From contig NZ_JAMQQG010000045.1 of the NCBI RefSeq assembly GCF_023716925.1, positions 18,138 to 82,137 on the forward strand: a DNA stretch of 64,000 bases, given 5' to 3'. Under the pieces are notes generated by a model. That model searched no databases. It was not told the origin of the DNA and saw nothing but the letters and a program-made list of their open reading frames with translations. The stretch is from Frankia sp. R82 (GTDB taxonomy: Bacteria > Actinomycetota > Actinomycetes > Frankiales > Frankiaceae). The position numbers were made by a program, and so were the translations under genes. Shown here piece by piece: positions 8,040 to 16,888 of the stretch; position 1 is the first letter of the stretch, and every line of letters starts with the position of its first letter.

Positions 8040-9086
8040 TTAGGCGGCGGCTTGCTGCCCGTACTGGCCGGTGGGGGGCATGGGTCGGGGTGGGTGTAGC
8101 CGTCCTGGCCGGGGCTGGACGGCTACGTCCTCGGCGTCCTTGGGCCTGGGGGTGGGGGTGGAGCGGTGGGGCCAGACCCGGTCGAGCTGGTGCAGGGCGA
8201 AGCGGCCGGGGCCGGCCGAGGTGGTAGGCAGGGGTAGCCAGCGCACGAGGGTGGGGTCAAGGTGGTCGTCCGGTGCGACGAGGTCGGCTGCGGTGGTCGC
8301 GACGGGCACCAGGGCGGGCTGGGCGGATTCGCGCAGGGCGCGGGTCAGGGCCAGGCGGGCGGCGGTCTCACGGCGGCTGGTGGGGAACCAGAACAGGACC
8401 GGGGTGGTGATCCTTGTGGCGGTGACGAGCTGCTGGTAGTCGGGGAGTTTCGCGGCGAGACGGCGCATCGGTTCGGTGCCGTAGTCGAGTTCGAGGAACC
8501 ATTCGATCTCGGTGCCGTGGTGGGCCCAGCGGCCGTAGGCGTCGGGGCGGACGATGTCGCCGAAGTGGTCGGCGCAGCGTTCCTGCGACCACCAGGCGGT
8601 CAGAGTGCCGGTGGTGTCGGGCTGGCGGGCGTGGTGCACGAGGCTGGTGAACATGGCGTTGACCGCGACCCGGTGGGCGAGGTGCAGGGAGTGGGCGATG
8701 CCTTTCGCCCGGTCGTGCTGGTAGCCGGTCTTCTTCGGGTCCACGCCGTCCTCGTGGGCGAGCACGGCCGCACCGGCAACGTCCAACACGTAGTGCATGG
8801 GCGCCAGGCCGCTTGCGGCGAGTGGCTGGAAGCGGTCCAGGACCCGCCAGCGGTAGAGCTCCAGCAGGCGGATGTTCGCCGAGCGGCGTGACGTCCAGGC
8901 GAGCTGGGCGATCTGGTGGGTGGTCAGGACCCGATGCTCGTGGATCATCCGGGTGATCCAGCGGTCTCGGGGCGTGAGGTGGCGGGCCAGCCAGAGCAGA
9001 TGGTCGTTTCCGGTGACGGTGCGGGCGGTCGGCCGGGCGTAGGTGCGGTGGCCAAGATGGCGCTGCTGCGGAGGATTCGTGATCAA
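8040..9086 (-). CDS. Replication-relaxation family protein
   Basis: The 348-aa protein resembles the Replic_Relax family (PF13814) of actinobacterial and Gram-positive mobile elements. It has a winged-helix-like N-terminus (LTPRDRWITRMIHEHRVLTTHQIAQLAW followed by a recognition helix with RRSANIRLLEL), then LVDRF-like LDRFQPL, then HYVLDVAGAAVLA, and a nuclease-like acidic block IVRPDAYGRW...EIEWFLELDYGTEPMRRLAAKL. Such proteins are linked to replication or mobilisation control. The frame begins with TTG (MITNPPQQ) behind GGGAGACG. The last 40 residues are a basic Pro-rich tail. Confidence 0.8.
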   Translation of the reverse strand: MITNPPQQRHLGHRTYARPTARTVTGNDHLLWLARHLTPRDRWITRMIHEHRVLTTHQIAQLAWTSRRSANIRLLELYRWRVLDRFQPLAASGLAPMHYVLDVAGAAVLAHEDGVDPKKTGYQHDRAKGIAHSLHLAHRVAVNAMFTSLVHHARQPDTTGTLTAWWSQERCADHFGDIVRPDAYGRWAHHGTEIEWFLELDYGTEPMRRLAAKLPDYQQLVTATRITTPVLFWFPTSRRETAARLALTRALRESAQPALVPVATTAADLVAPDDHLDPTLVRWLPLPTTSAGPGRFALHQLDRVWPHRSTPTPRPKDAEDVAVQPRPGRLHPPRPMPPTGQYGQQAAA

Positions 9087-10176
9087 ACGGGGCGTCTCCC
9101 AAGAACGGAACGGTCAGACAGACACGGCGAAGAACGTGACGGCGGCGTACACGGGGAACTAAGGGCCAAGCGGGTCCGAAAGCCGGCAGGAGGTGACCGC
9201 GCAAGCCCGTCCCCGGGAGACCAGAGAGCTCGACGGGTCGCCAGCGATATCCCTGCCGCGACCGGCGCGGCGGGTGCCAGCCTCCGTCGGCAAGCACGGT
9301 CCTGCCCGGTGGCTACGCCGGCCGAGACGTGAGGGCCGCGAGTGCCCCATGCAGGCCACCGGGCGAGGGATCGTGTGGCCGTCGTCGGAGCAGGTCGGCA
9401 GCCGCGCGGCCGACCGGGCACTGATCGCGACCGGCGTCCCGGTCGACCCGCGAGAAAAGAAGCGCCCGACTGGTCGGGTGGCCACCTACGGCGCCGGTGA
9501 GTCAGCGTCCGGTGAACGCTCCCCGGTAGGCGTGGCGGGCGCGGGACGGCACCGCGGAAAGGACCGCACCAACAAGGTCTCATACCGACGGAAAGCGACA
9601 CGATCCCAGAGGGCTACCCCGATCACGACCAAAGCCAAACCACCGACCGGCCGCGCTCCGCCGCCCTGCATCCAACAGTGGAAGAACCCCGCCCACGACA
9701 CCAATCCAGAAACCTCGGGTGGGCGTCACAGGCGCACGACCTGCACCATGGCCCCATATTCGGGTCGCCCATCGGCCTTCCCCCTGGCGGGCGGGCGGGT
9801 GGTCCGATGGGCGGGCGAACCGCAAGCCGACATTTAAGGCATTAAAGACAAATAACCCGAGAATTTGTGTTCGAGATCACACGGATTCATCAACGCAATC
9901 GTGGGTTGGCAGATGCCCATCACCGACCCAATAAGATCGTATGGCCATCGCCCCATGCTGGCGCGGACGGACGTCGTCGGAGCCCTGCCGTGTAAGTCGA
10001 GGTCGAGGCGGACCGCATGAGCGGAACCGTGCACGGCCGCGCATGGCAGCACCCAGCCGTACGCGTGACCGAATACCCGCGCGGGCCATACCGGGGCTCA
10101 AAGATCATTTGAGTGGAGGTCGGCGTCGGCATCCCTCGCACCGCTGACGGCTGTTCGCAGTGGGTCGCGTCGTCGC
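9087..10176. promoter_or_regulatory. Gene-free 1.1 kb region between replication-relaxation gene and lanthipeptide operon
   Basis: No convincing gene. Frames here have the biased composition of out-of-phase GC-rich DNA. The 9836-9960 part is noticeably AT-richer (TTTAAGGCATTAAAGACAAA) and marks the transition towards the less GC-rich lanthipeptide module. It probably holds the promoter of the gene at 8040-9086 and the downstream end of the lanthipeptide operon. Confidence 0.35.
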
Positions 10177-11343
10177 TCAACCCGTGCTTGCAGCCTTCGC
10201 CGTTGTGGACGGACTGTGGCCGGCATGGCGACCCAGACACTCCCGTAGGTGATTTTCAGCGATGGCAAAGGCATCGGTCAGGTCGTTGCGCAGCAGGTGC
10301 GGGAGGGCTCCCGCGTCGAGCCCAGAGGCCCGAGCAAGATCGGCCAGGGTTTCACGTTCCGTGGCCGACAGGGCTTCGGCCAGCAAGCGGTGGGCGAGTG
10401 CATCCCGGGCTGCGTAGGCATCGCCACATGCGCCGTTGATCAATGCTGTGCGTAGTGGGCTGAGGTGTGGGTGGTCGTGGCCGCCGGCGAGATCGAGCGC
10501 GACCATGCCAGTTCGGCCGCGAAAGACCGCGGCAGGCGGATCTGGCTGGCCCAGCATGGCGAGGACAGCAGCGAGCATCGGCGGAATCTGGGAGCGCACC
10601 TCAGCGCCGGCCGCGCGCATGCAGTAGACGCGTAGCAGGCTTTGAACGGCCGGTTCCCATGATGATTCGGAGGCCGCACTCTGCTCGACCATGGTCGCGG
10701 CGCGCTCTGTCTGGCCGTCCTGCACGAGAGCCAGGATGGTGACCTGGCGGCCGTCGAGCAGCCGTACGCCGACTCCGCGGTGGGCCGCCGCGTGTTCGGC
10801 GGCCTCTCGCCAGCGTCCGGCTTGTGTGAGCGCGCGGGCGCCATCCGCCAGGAACGCGGCCCAGATCACGGCACATGCCACTCGGTGATCTTCATGGCCG
10901 CGGGTGATATCCCGAAGGTTCACCGATCGCTCGTCGATCACAGTGTCTATTCGGTTACGCGCGGCATGGTAGAGCGTTCGAAGCATTGCGTAGGCGCCGT
11001 CGCCGTCACCCTCGCGAATCAGCTGGCGCGGTAGGTTCAGGACCGGCTGGAGGGAAAGCTCGATGACTGATGTCGGCAGCCGCGCCTGGTTGAATACCTC
11101 ATGCTGCCGCCAGCACAGGTTGCGGGCGAGTTCCGACTCCCCGCAGTCGGAGGCGATCAACGCTGCTGCGTTGCAGACTTCAGCTGCCCGTATCCCTCGA
11201 TCGTCGTGAGCTGCCTGTGTGGCCAGGTCCTGCAATTGTTTAACGCGAGTCGCCAGAGGAAGGCATGGAGGGCGGGGGCGCGGTACCAGTGGAAACCATG
11301 CGAGCGCGTTTCCAGTTATCGGAGGTACGCTGACCTTCGTCAT
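10177..11343 (-). CDS. TPR-like helical protein, last gene of the lanthipeptide operon
   Basis: The 388-aa protein is almost entirely helical, with repeated Ala/Leu pairs typical of TPR-like solenoids (EVCNAAALIASDCGESELARNLCWRQ, then LTQAGRWREAAEHAAAH, then LLAEALSATERETLADLARASG). No catalytic motif is seen. Proteins of this kind accompany actinobacterial lanthipeptide and HTH-regulator loci, but their role is not known to me; a scaffolding or regulatory function is inferred. It begins 20 bp after the SpaB_C gene stop, so it is likely in the same operon. Confidence 0.72.
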   Translation of the reverse strand: MTKVSVPPITGNALAWFPLVPRPRPPCLPLATRVKQLQDLATQAAHDDRGIRAAEVCNAAALIASDCGESELARNLCWRQHEVFNQARLPTSVIELSLQPVLNLPRQLIREGDGDGAYAMLRTLYHAARNRIDTVIDERSVNLRDITRGHEDHRVACAVIWAAFLADGARALTQAGRWREAAEHAAAHRGVGVRLLDGRQVTILALVQDGQTERAATMVEQSAASESSWEPAVQSLLRVYCMRAAGAEVRSQIPPMLAAVLAMLGQPDPPAAVFRGRTGMVALDLAGGHDHPHLSPLRTALINGACGDAYAARDALAHRLLAEALSATERETLADLARASGLDAGALPHLLRNDLTDAFAIAENHLRECLGRHAGHSPSTTAKAASTG

Positions 11344-11363
11344 CGAAGTCCGTTTCTCGCGGC

Positions 11364-12179
11364 CTAGTCGGAGGTGTCGCCGAACACCACATTTCTGGCG
11401 GTGTTGGCTAAGGTGGCCTGAGTAGCATGGGGAAGTCCGTGCCGGTTCCAGGCGAAGATAACGTGATGAGCCAGAATGGCGCGTAGTCCGCGGTGTAGCC
11501 GCCCGTCGGCTGCCAGCGTAGCCAGTTCCGTGCCAGCAGCGGCAAAGGCGTCGGCCCAGCCTGCGGCAGGGGCTAGAGAGGTGCCCTCGCGGGTCAGACT
11601 TCCGGTGTCGACGCTCATCAGCCGTCGCAAGTTTTCTTGCAAGGCACGGCGTCGGTCGTCAGGAATCTGCGCTGGTCGTTCGCGGTGGGCGGCGACCCGT
11701 GACCACACGTCTCCTTCCTCGTACCAATCGAGTCCAGCCGCATGCAGGAGATGCGCGCACAGAAGGATTGACAACTCGCGACGGTGCCTCTTGGCTGGCA
11801 GATGGCAGGTATTGTCGAGATAGGCGAGCAGGTGCTTGCTGTCGAGATGAAAGAGCTGGTGGGAAATTTTCATGCCTTCATCACCGCCGAAGGCGTGAAT
11901 TTCAGGTTCGTAGATCACGAAGGTTGCGCCTTGGATGTGGTGCGCGTCTTTAAGTTTATCGAGATGACGTTGCATGTATTCCTGCGCCACTGCCGTACGG
12001 CGGAGGGACTGGTAGCGAACTCGCCAGTTAGGCGATTTGCGGACAAAAAACCAAGATGCGATGAGATCGTCGCTGCTGGCTTCGGCCAGCAGGGGGGCAA
12101 GGTGAGCCAGGGCAACGTTCTCGGCGCTCGCCCAGTCAAAAAACGTGATGTTCACCTGGTGCCAGTGGCTGGGGTCCAC
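11364..12179 (-). CDS. Stand-alone thiopeptide-type (SpaB_C) bacteriocin biosynthesis protein
   Basis: The 271-aa protein starts WHQVNITFFDW and contains FFVRKSPNWRVRY, FVIYEPEIHAFGGDEGM and LHAAGLDWYEEG, a pattern matching the SpaB_C/thiopeptide-type biosynthesis domain. In LanB enzymes this domain removes glutamate from glutamylated Ser/Thr. Here it is a separate protein, although the LanB at 13427-16528 already has its own copy. It may act on particular residues or as a partner subunit. The GTG at 12179 has AGGAGCT upstream and lies 15 bp after lanC. Confidence 0.85.
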   Translation of the reverse strand: MDPSHWHQVNITFFDWASAENVALAHLAPLLAEASSDDLIASWFFVRKSPNWRVRYQSLRRTAVAQEYMQRHLDKLKDAHHIQGATFVIYEPEIHAFGGDEGMKISHQLFHLDSKHLLAYLDNTCHLPAKRHRRELSILLCAHLLHAAGLDWYEEGDVWSRVAAHRERPAQIPDDRRRALQENLRRLMSVDTGSLTREGTSLAPAAGWADAFAAAGTELATLAADGRLHRGLRAILAHHVIFAWNRHGLPHATQATLANTARNVVFGDTSD

Positions 12180-12194
12180 GTGGTGAGCTCCTGA

Positions 12195-13430
12195 TCAGGA
12201 CAGTAGTAGAAATGCGTCCCACTCCGATATCGGGGCGTTCCCGGTGCCGGCGGTGTGTAGGGCGAGTGCAGCCCCGGCCGCGCCGTCGAGAAGTTCGGGA
12301 TTGAGTGAGGGTTGGCCCATCTGGGCTATCAGCCTGGCGGCCACGTTGGGTATCTCAGCGGCGATCCGGGGGTTGCGGGAATCGGCAGCCATTCGCCATG
12401 TGGCTTGGAGAAGTCCGGCGGTTCCGTGACACAGCCCGATCTCTGCAAGCTGATCCAGCTGTGTCTGATCCCGCAGCGTTGCCAGCAGCGCGCTCTCCGC
12501 GATCTCCTGGCGTGCCGTGTCGCCGAGGGCGAGGCCGGCGAGTTGCTGGGCTCGGGCGGTACCGGCGATGCCGTAACACCAGGATGGCCGGGGCCGCAGT
12601 GCCTGGGCGATGCGGTGATCGCGATTCTGGTCGACGGTGATGAGCCCTGGCCACCATGGGCCGGCGTCGTGCTGGCACCACTGGTCGGTCCATGCGCAGA
12701 TCCGTGCGACCGCTTCGTCGATGCCTGGGGTCGGCAGATCACGGAGCAGGGCCAGCGAGAGTAGGGCCATGACGGCGCCGATGCCGTGTGCGAGGCCGAA
12801 GTTCCCGTGGCCGTGCGGGTATTGCGGGTTCGGCTCGCCGTTGGGCGACACGTCGGTCCACCACGGTGGGAGTTCGCCTCGCGCGGGCAACGGTTCAGTA
12901 AGACGTACCAGGTACGACAACAGCTCGTGGGTGATCGGGTGGTCTGGATGCCGCCGGAGATGGTAGACGCCCAGCCCTGTTAGGCCCCGGATCAGGTCGA
13001 ACTCTTTCATCGTGGGCCGTTGTCCCTGCTCGATCCGTGTGTGCGCCGCGGCCAGACGGCTCCGTGTCATCGCGAGGACAGCTTGATCCAGATGGTCGAT
13101 CGCGCGGTGGTATCTGTCTGTTGTTCCGGCGGCCAGATGGGTGACGAATGCCAGTGCTGGCGCCCCGAAGAACAAGCCTGCGTTGGACGCCGCGGTCAGT
13201 TCGTCCGAAGCGGCGGCGGACAGCCAGGCGTGGGCGGTCTGCCAGTCGCCACGTCCGGTGTAGGCGCGTTCAATATGCAGCAGGGCGATGCCCGCCGCGC
13301 CGCCGGCCAGCGACTGCGGCCATGCCCTTCCTTCCGATGGCGGCGCGGCGGCCCACGTTGTACGCGGGTCGGCCAGCGCATCGGCGACGGAGTCCGCGAT
13401 GGCCAGCGCGTCCGGTCCGGACCTAATCAT
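12195..13430 (-). CDS. lanC: Lanthionine synthetase C-like cyclase (LanC)
   Basis: The 411-aa protein has the LanC alpha-toroid repeats (SLAGGAAGIALLH, GLFFGAPALAFV, NFGLAHGIGAVMALL, GLCHGTAGLL, LLDGAAGAALAL). Zinc ligands are visible as WCYG near residue 284 and CHG near residue 334. LanC proteins catalyse Michael addition of Cys thiols to dehydroalanine/dehydrobutyrine, closing (methyl)lanthionine rings. The ATG at 13430 overlaps the lanB stop by four bases (ATGA) and follows GGGAGGAC, so lanB and lanC are translationally coupled. Confidence 0.93.
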   Translation of the reverse strand: MIRSGPDALAIADSVADALADPRTTWAAAPPSEGRAWPQSLAGGAAGIALLHIERAYTGRGDWQTAHAWLSAAASDELTAASNAGLFFGAPALAFVTHLAAGTTDRYHRAIDHLDQAVLAMTRSRLAAAHTRIEQGQRPTMKEFDLIRGLTGLGVYHLRRHPDHPITHELLSYLVRLTEPLPARGELPPWWTDVSPNGEPNPQYPHGHGNFGLAHGIGAVMALLSLALLRDLPTPGIDEAVARICAWTDQWCQHDAGPWWPGLITVDQNRDHRIAQALRPRPSWCYGIAGTARAQQLAGLALGDTARQEIAESALLATLRDQTQLDQLAEIGLCHGTAGLLQATWRMAADSRNPRIAAEIPNVAARLIAQMGQPSLNPELLDGAAGAALALHTAGTGNAPISEWDAFLLLS

Positions 13431-16400
13431 GATGTCCTCCCTGCTCGCGCGGTCCAGCTCAGTGCGGCGGCGCGGGCGAGGTGCAGGCATGCACGCTCGC
13501 CGGTCAGGTCCGTTCCGACCATGCGGGCGTGGTGAAGATGCAACAGATCGGGCAGGAGGACGGCTGGGGATGCTGTGCCGGTCTCCCGAAGTACACGACG
13601 GTAGGTGGCAAGTGCTTCGCGTCGGCGTGTCCAGGAGGAGATGATCGACGTGCCGAAGGGCTGCGTGGCCAGGTCCCGCTGGTCTGTCGGATTCGCCAGT
13701 GCGATGGCCTGCCGGTAGAGAGCACGAGCCGGCGCGGATGGTTCCGTCCGGGTGTGCTCGATCAGCCAGGTCATGGCCTCGGCGGCATCGCTGATCAAAC
13801 CGATCGTGATGTCGAGCATGCTTGCAGCGGTCAGGGCACGCACGTCGGGGCCGTCCTTTTCACTGGAGGCCGCAAGCTGCGCGAGGGCTGCGGCGGAGTC
13901 GGCCGCGAAGTACGCCTCCGCGGCTTCCAGCGCGGCCGTGCCCCCGAAGCGAGCAGCCTCGGGAAAACAGGTGTCCCACTGGACGTGCGAGACCAGACCT
14001 GCTCGGCGAAGGCGCTGGGTCCAGGCGCCGATCCAGGCGGCAGTGGGCGCGGCCTCGTCGGCAGGGACAACCAGTCGCACGCGTAGATGCTCTTCGGGGT
14101 CGTGGTAGCGCAGGAACCACCATCGCAGCCCGGAGTTCACCTGCTTGTCCAACTCGGTCACCAGGTACGGCAGATGGCGGGTGAGGATGCTGCTCTGGCT
14201 GTCAGGTCTGGCGTAGAGCTTGACGAAGAACCGCCCATCGCAACCGGGAAGATATCCGTGGTCGCGACCGACCAGCCGGGCGGTCTTTCGCCATGGCGCT
14301 GTCGTCGTCGGAGGGCCGGCGGCGGCCAGAGGGATGACGATCTCGTGGGCATATCCTTCGATCCAACCCGCCCCCTCGGCGTCGGGGGCGGCGCGCAGGA
14401 CGACGGTGCCGGCGCGGTCCAGCTGGGTGCGTAACAGCGCCCGGTGAGCCGGCTCCGACAGGTCCAGCATGATGCGCTGGTCTCCCTCACCGAGGTAGAT
14501 CGCCCTTGGAAGCCTCACTCGCTCACGCCACGAAGCCAGGAGACGCTCCCATTCCTCCCAGCTGGCTGCTGGGGCGGGTAGGTCGGCGGCCACCAGCAGC
14601 CAGCGAGCCGGAGAGAGGATCGCGCGCCCGTGTCGCAGCGCCGGCAGGAAGGGGAGCCCGGCCGCAGCCCCCCAGTCGAAGGAAGTACAGGGGATGCTCA
14701 TCGCGACCGTGGCCTCGGCGAGGAACCGCACCAGCGGATGCGCGTATCGACTGGGCTCCACCGCGTTGAGCACCACCGGTTCGACCATCTGGCGCCGGGA
14801 GATCGAGATCAGGTAGATCCGGTGGGCGTCCGCCGTCACCGCAATGTCGTCCAGCGCTATCTGCCCCCCGCCCTCGGCGCTGCCGCCCTCGTGGTACTCG
14901 CCAAGGGACAGGAGATGGGCCATCACGTGCGGGCTACGGGCTACGTTGTCGCTGGTCGTGTACCGGGTGGGTGCCGAGATCTGCACTGTGAGCGCGCCAT
15001 GGCTCACGGTCGCGAGGCTTGCATGCGGCGCGGACATCCGCGCATGGTCTTCGTCGTCGAACAGGTCCAGGAATCGTCCCGTCGTCGTGCCGGCCGAGCG
15101 CGACACTCCGACGATCGCGAGTGCGAACTCACCTTCGCTCACCGAGCGTCTGCTTGCGGCATGAATGCGTACGGTTAGTTCGGTGGTCGGCTGGATGGAG
15201 CCGGCAGCATCGACAACCGTAAGATCATTGATCATGGTCTCGTTGAGCAGAATCTCCGTCTCGCCCCCCAGCGCGGCTTTCTGCGCCAGCGTCAGCAGCT
15301 TCATGTCCCGCTCGGTGAGTGTGGTGCTCGCGATAGCAGGAGCCCCGAGGTAACCAGCCGGGTAGCCCAGCCCGATCCCGGCGTCGACGGCGTCGCGAAC
15401 GGGGACCAGAGCATGCGGGCCGTACCGTTCCAAAAAGCGGCTGTGCCAGGCATCCCAGCCACGGCTGAGCGTCGGGCGTCGGGCCAGGCGCACCAGCACC
15501 GCCGCCGTCGCCGCTGCCTCGTCCGCTATCAGACGGGGGACGGCCAGATCCCAGTCCATGCGTAGATCGACCCCCAACGCCGGCTTCGCCGTGGGGCAGA
15601 TGGCGGCCATCTCGTCGGCGAGACGTACACGATGTCGGCTCGCGATGTCCCAGTCGGCCGCGCCGTCGTGCGCCCGCAACCCGTCGGCGATCCCGCCCAG
15701 CTGAGCGGCGATCGTGGCCACCGCGGAGGATTGTCCGCCAGCGGAGATCGATTGGAGCACGCCCACCACATGGTCGAGAGGGCTGCTTGCCGTCGTCGCA
15801 GGCCGCAGGTTCGTAATCAGAAGGCGCTGTTCCACCAGGGCCGCCAGAAGCGTGTCGACAACGCTCAACGGGACAGGCGTGACCTTGGCTCGAAGCCTGA
15901 CCGCGAGGTCTCCGATCAGAATGGGCCTGTCCGCCATGTCCATGGCGACGCGGATCGGCGTGGTCGCGCGTACCTGGACGTGTGTGGGTGCGCCGGCAGC
16001 CGCTGCGCTCGGGCGGTGTTCCAACACGAAGTAGCCGTCACGCTCGAACACGAGGTTGTTCGCCACGACCCGCAGGTGTGGCCGAAGCGTCGAGTCGGCT
16101 TCGAGTCGTTCGATCACGGCGGTGAGCCATCCACCGTCAACCCGCGCGACGGCACGGTGCGCTGCGCCGATCCGAGCAGAGGGGCGGTCGGCCAGGCGGG
16201 CAGATGCGACCCCCGCGAACAGGCCGAAGGGCGTTGCGCGTCCCGAGGCGCGCAACAGATAGCGCATCACTGACAGCACTGCCCGGCGCACCGCAGATTC
16301 GGAGACCTGCTGTCCATCGCAGATCTCGCGTACTCGGCGTGCCAGGACCGGGCTGGCCTGCTCCAGCGCAACCCAGAAGTCGGGATCTTGCATCACCCGA

Positions 16401-16528
16401 CGCAGCCACCGGCGCCACGACTCCGGCGCAGCCGCCTGTCCCAGCAGGTCGGGCCACCGACCGTCTTCCGTAGTCGCAGGCCGGTTGACTGCCGCGCGCA
16501 CCACCAGGGAGTCAAGATGCTGATACAT
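13427..16528 (-). CDS. lanB: Lantibiotic dehydratase (full-length LanB)
   Basis: The 1033-aa protein has both LanB parts. The N-terminal glutamylation domain (about 1-700) includes RYLLRASGRATPFGLFAGV, RVDGGWL, FLERYGPHALVPVRD and TSDNVARSPHVMAHLLSLGEY. The C-terminal SpaB_C elimination domain includes GRFFVKLYARPD, WFLRYHDPEEHLRVRL and WDTCFPEAARFGG. Such enzymes use glutamyl-tRNA to dehydrate Ser/Thr of the precursor. Length is normal for class I LanB. It lies downstream of the precursor gene with a hairpin between, and overlaps lanC. Confidence 0.94.
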   Translation of the reverse strand: MYQHLDSLVVRAAVNRPATTEDGRWPDLLGQAAAPESWRRWLRRVMQDPDFWVALEQASPVLARRVREICDGQQVSESAVRRAVLSVMRYLLRASGRATPFGLFAGVASARLADRPSARIGAAHRAVARVDGGWLTAVIERLEADSTLRPHLRVVANNLVFERDGYFVLEHRPSAAAAGAPTHVQVRATTPIRVAMDMADRPILIGDLAVRLRAKVTPVPLSVVDTLLAALVEQRLLITNLRPATTASSPLDHVVGVLQSISAGGQSSAVATIAAQLGGIADGLRAHDGAADWDIASRHRVRLADEMAAICPTAKPALGVDLRMDWDLAVPRLIADEAAATAAVLVRLARRPTLSRGWDAWHSRFLERYGPHALVPVRDAVDAGIGLGYPAGYLGAPAIASTTLTERDMKLLTLAQKAALGGETEILLNETMINDLTVVDAAGSIQPTTELTVRIHAASRRSVSEGEFALAIVGVSRSAGTTTGRFLDLFDDEDHARMSAPHASLATVSHGALTVQISAPTRYTTSDNVARSPHVMAHLLSLGEYHEGGSAEGGGQIALDDIAVTADAHRIYLISISRRQMVEPVVLNAVEPSRYAHPLVRFLAEATVAMSIPCTSFDWGAAAGLPFLPALRHGRAILSPARWLLVAADLPAPAASWEEWERLLASWRERVRLPRAIYLGEGDQRIMLDLSEPAHRALLRTQLDRAGTVVLRAAPDAEGAGWIEGYAHEIVIPLAAAGPPTTTAPWRKTARLVGRDHGYLPGCDGRFFVKLYARPDSQSSILTRHLPYLVTELDKQVNSGLRWWFLRYHDPEEHLRVRLVVPADEAAPTAAWIGAWTQRLRRAGLVSHVQWDTCFPEAARFGGTAALEAAEAYFAADSAAALAQLAASSEKDGPDVRALTAASMLDITIGLISDAAEAMTWLIEHTRTEPSAPARALYRQAIALANPTDQRDLATQPFGTSIISSWTRRREALATYRRVLRETGTASPAVLLPDLLHLHHARMVGTDLTGERACLHLARAAALSWTARAGRTS

Positions 16529-16547
16529 CCGCCGCTCCGCAGTTGAG

Positions 16548-16591
16548 GCGGCGTCCGTCCAGGCGAGAGAAGCCGCCCAGGCGGACGCCGC
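16548..16591 (-). terminator. Hairpin between precursor and lanB
   Basis: GCGGCGTCCG (16548-16557) and CGGACGCCGC (16582-16591) form a perfect 10-bp stem with a 24-nt loop in the 96-bp gap between the precursor stop and the lanB start. It could act as a partial terminator or mRNA stabiliser that raises precursor over enzyme levels. No T tract is present. Confidence 0.55.
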
Positions 16592-16624
16592 GGACTCAGG
16601 TCATCGAGGCGCTGAGGGCGCCGC

Positions 16625-16816
16625 CTACGGACAGGTGGTCGAGCAGGCCGACTGGCACGTCTGGCCGCAGCCGTCGTCGGTCATCCGGATGAGCCGGTCT
16701 GCGGCCGGCCCCGACTCGACGATCGAGATGTCCAGGTCCCAGCTGGCGAGGTCCTCCTGATCCTGCGCCAACTTCGGAACGACAGCCAATGCAGGCTCGT
16801 CGAAATGGATGGTCAT
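16625..16816 (-). CDS. lanA: FxLD-family lanthipeptide precursor
   Basis: The 63-residue peptide has a leader with SWDLDISIVES (WDLD at residues 26-29, a Trp variant of the FxLD motif) and a C-terminal core TDDGCGQTCQSACSTTCP. The core offers six Ser/Thr and four Cys (50, 54, 58, 62), enough for up to four thioether rings. Asp48-Gly49 is a natural succinimide/isoaspartate site next to Cys50, matching the PIMT-like methyltransferase encoded just upstream. The ATG at 16816 follows GGGAGATCTGT. The cleavage site is not certain. No dedicated protease or exporter is nearby. Confidence 0.92.
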   Translation of the reverse strand: MTIHFDEPALAVVPKLAQDQEDLASWDLDISIVESGPAADRLIRMTDDGCGQTCQSACSTTCP

Positions 16817-16888
16817 ACAGATCTCCCTTCGAGGCGATGGCGGTGGGGTTCCGGTGCCCCTCGACGTTCGGCCGGGGAGCCCGGAATT

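Noticed and set aside
9193..9837. 214-codon plus-strand frame upstream of the lanthipeptide operon
   Set aside because: Arg/Pro/Gly-rich, no domain, no convincing start; treated as non-coding.
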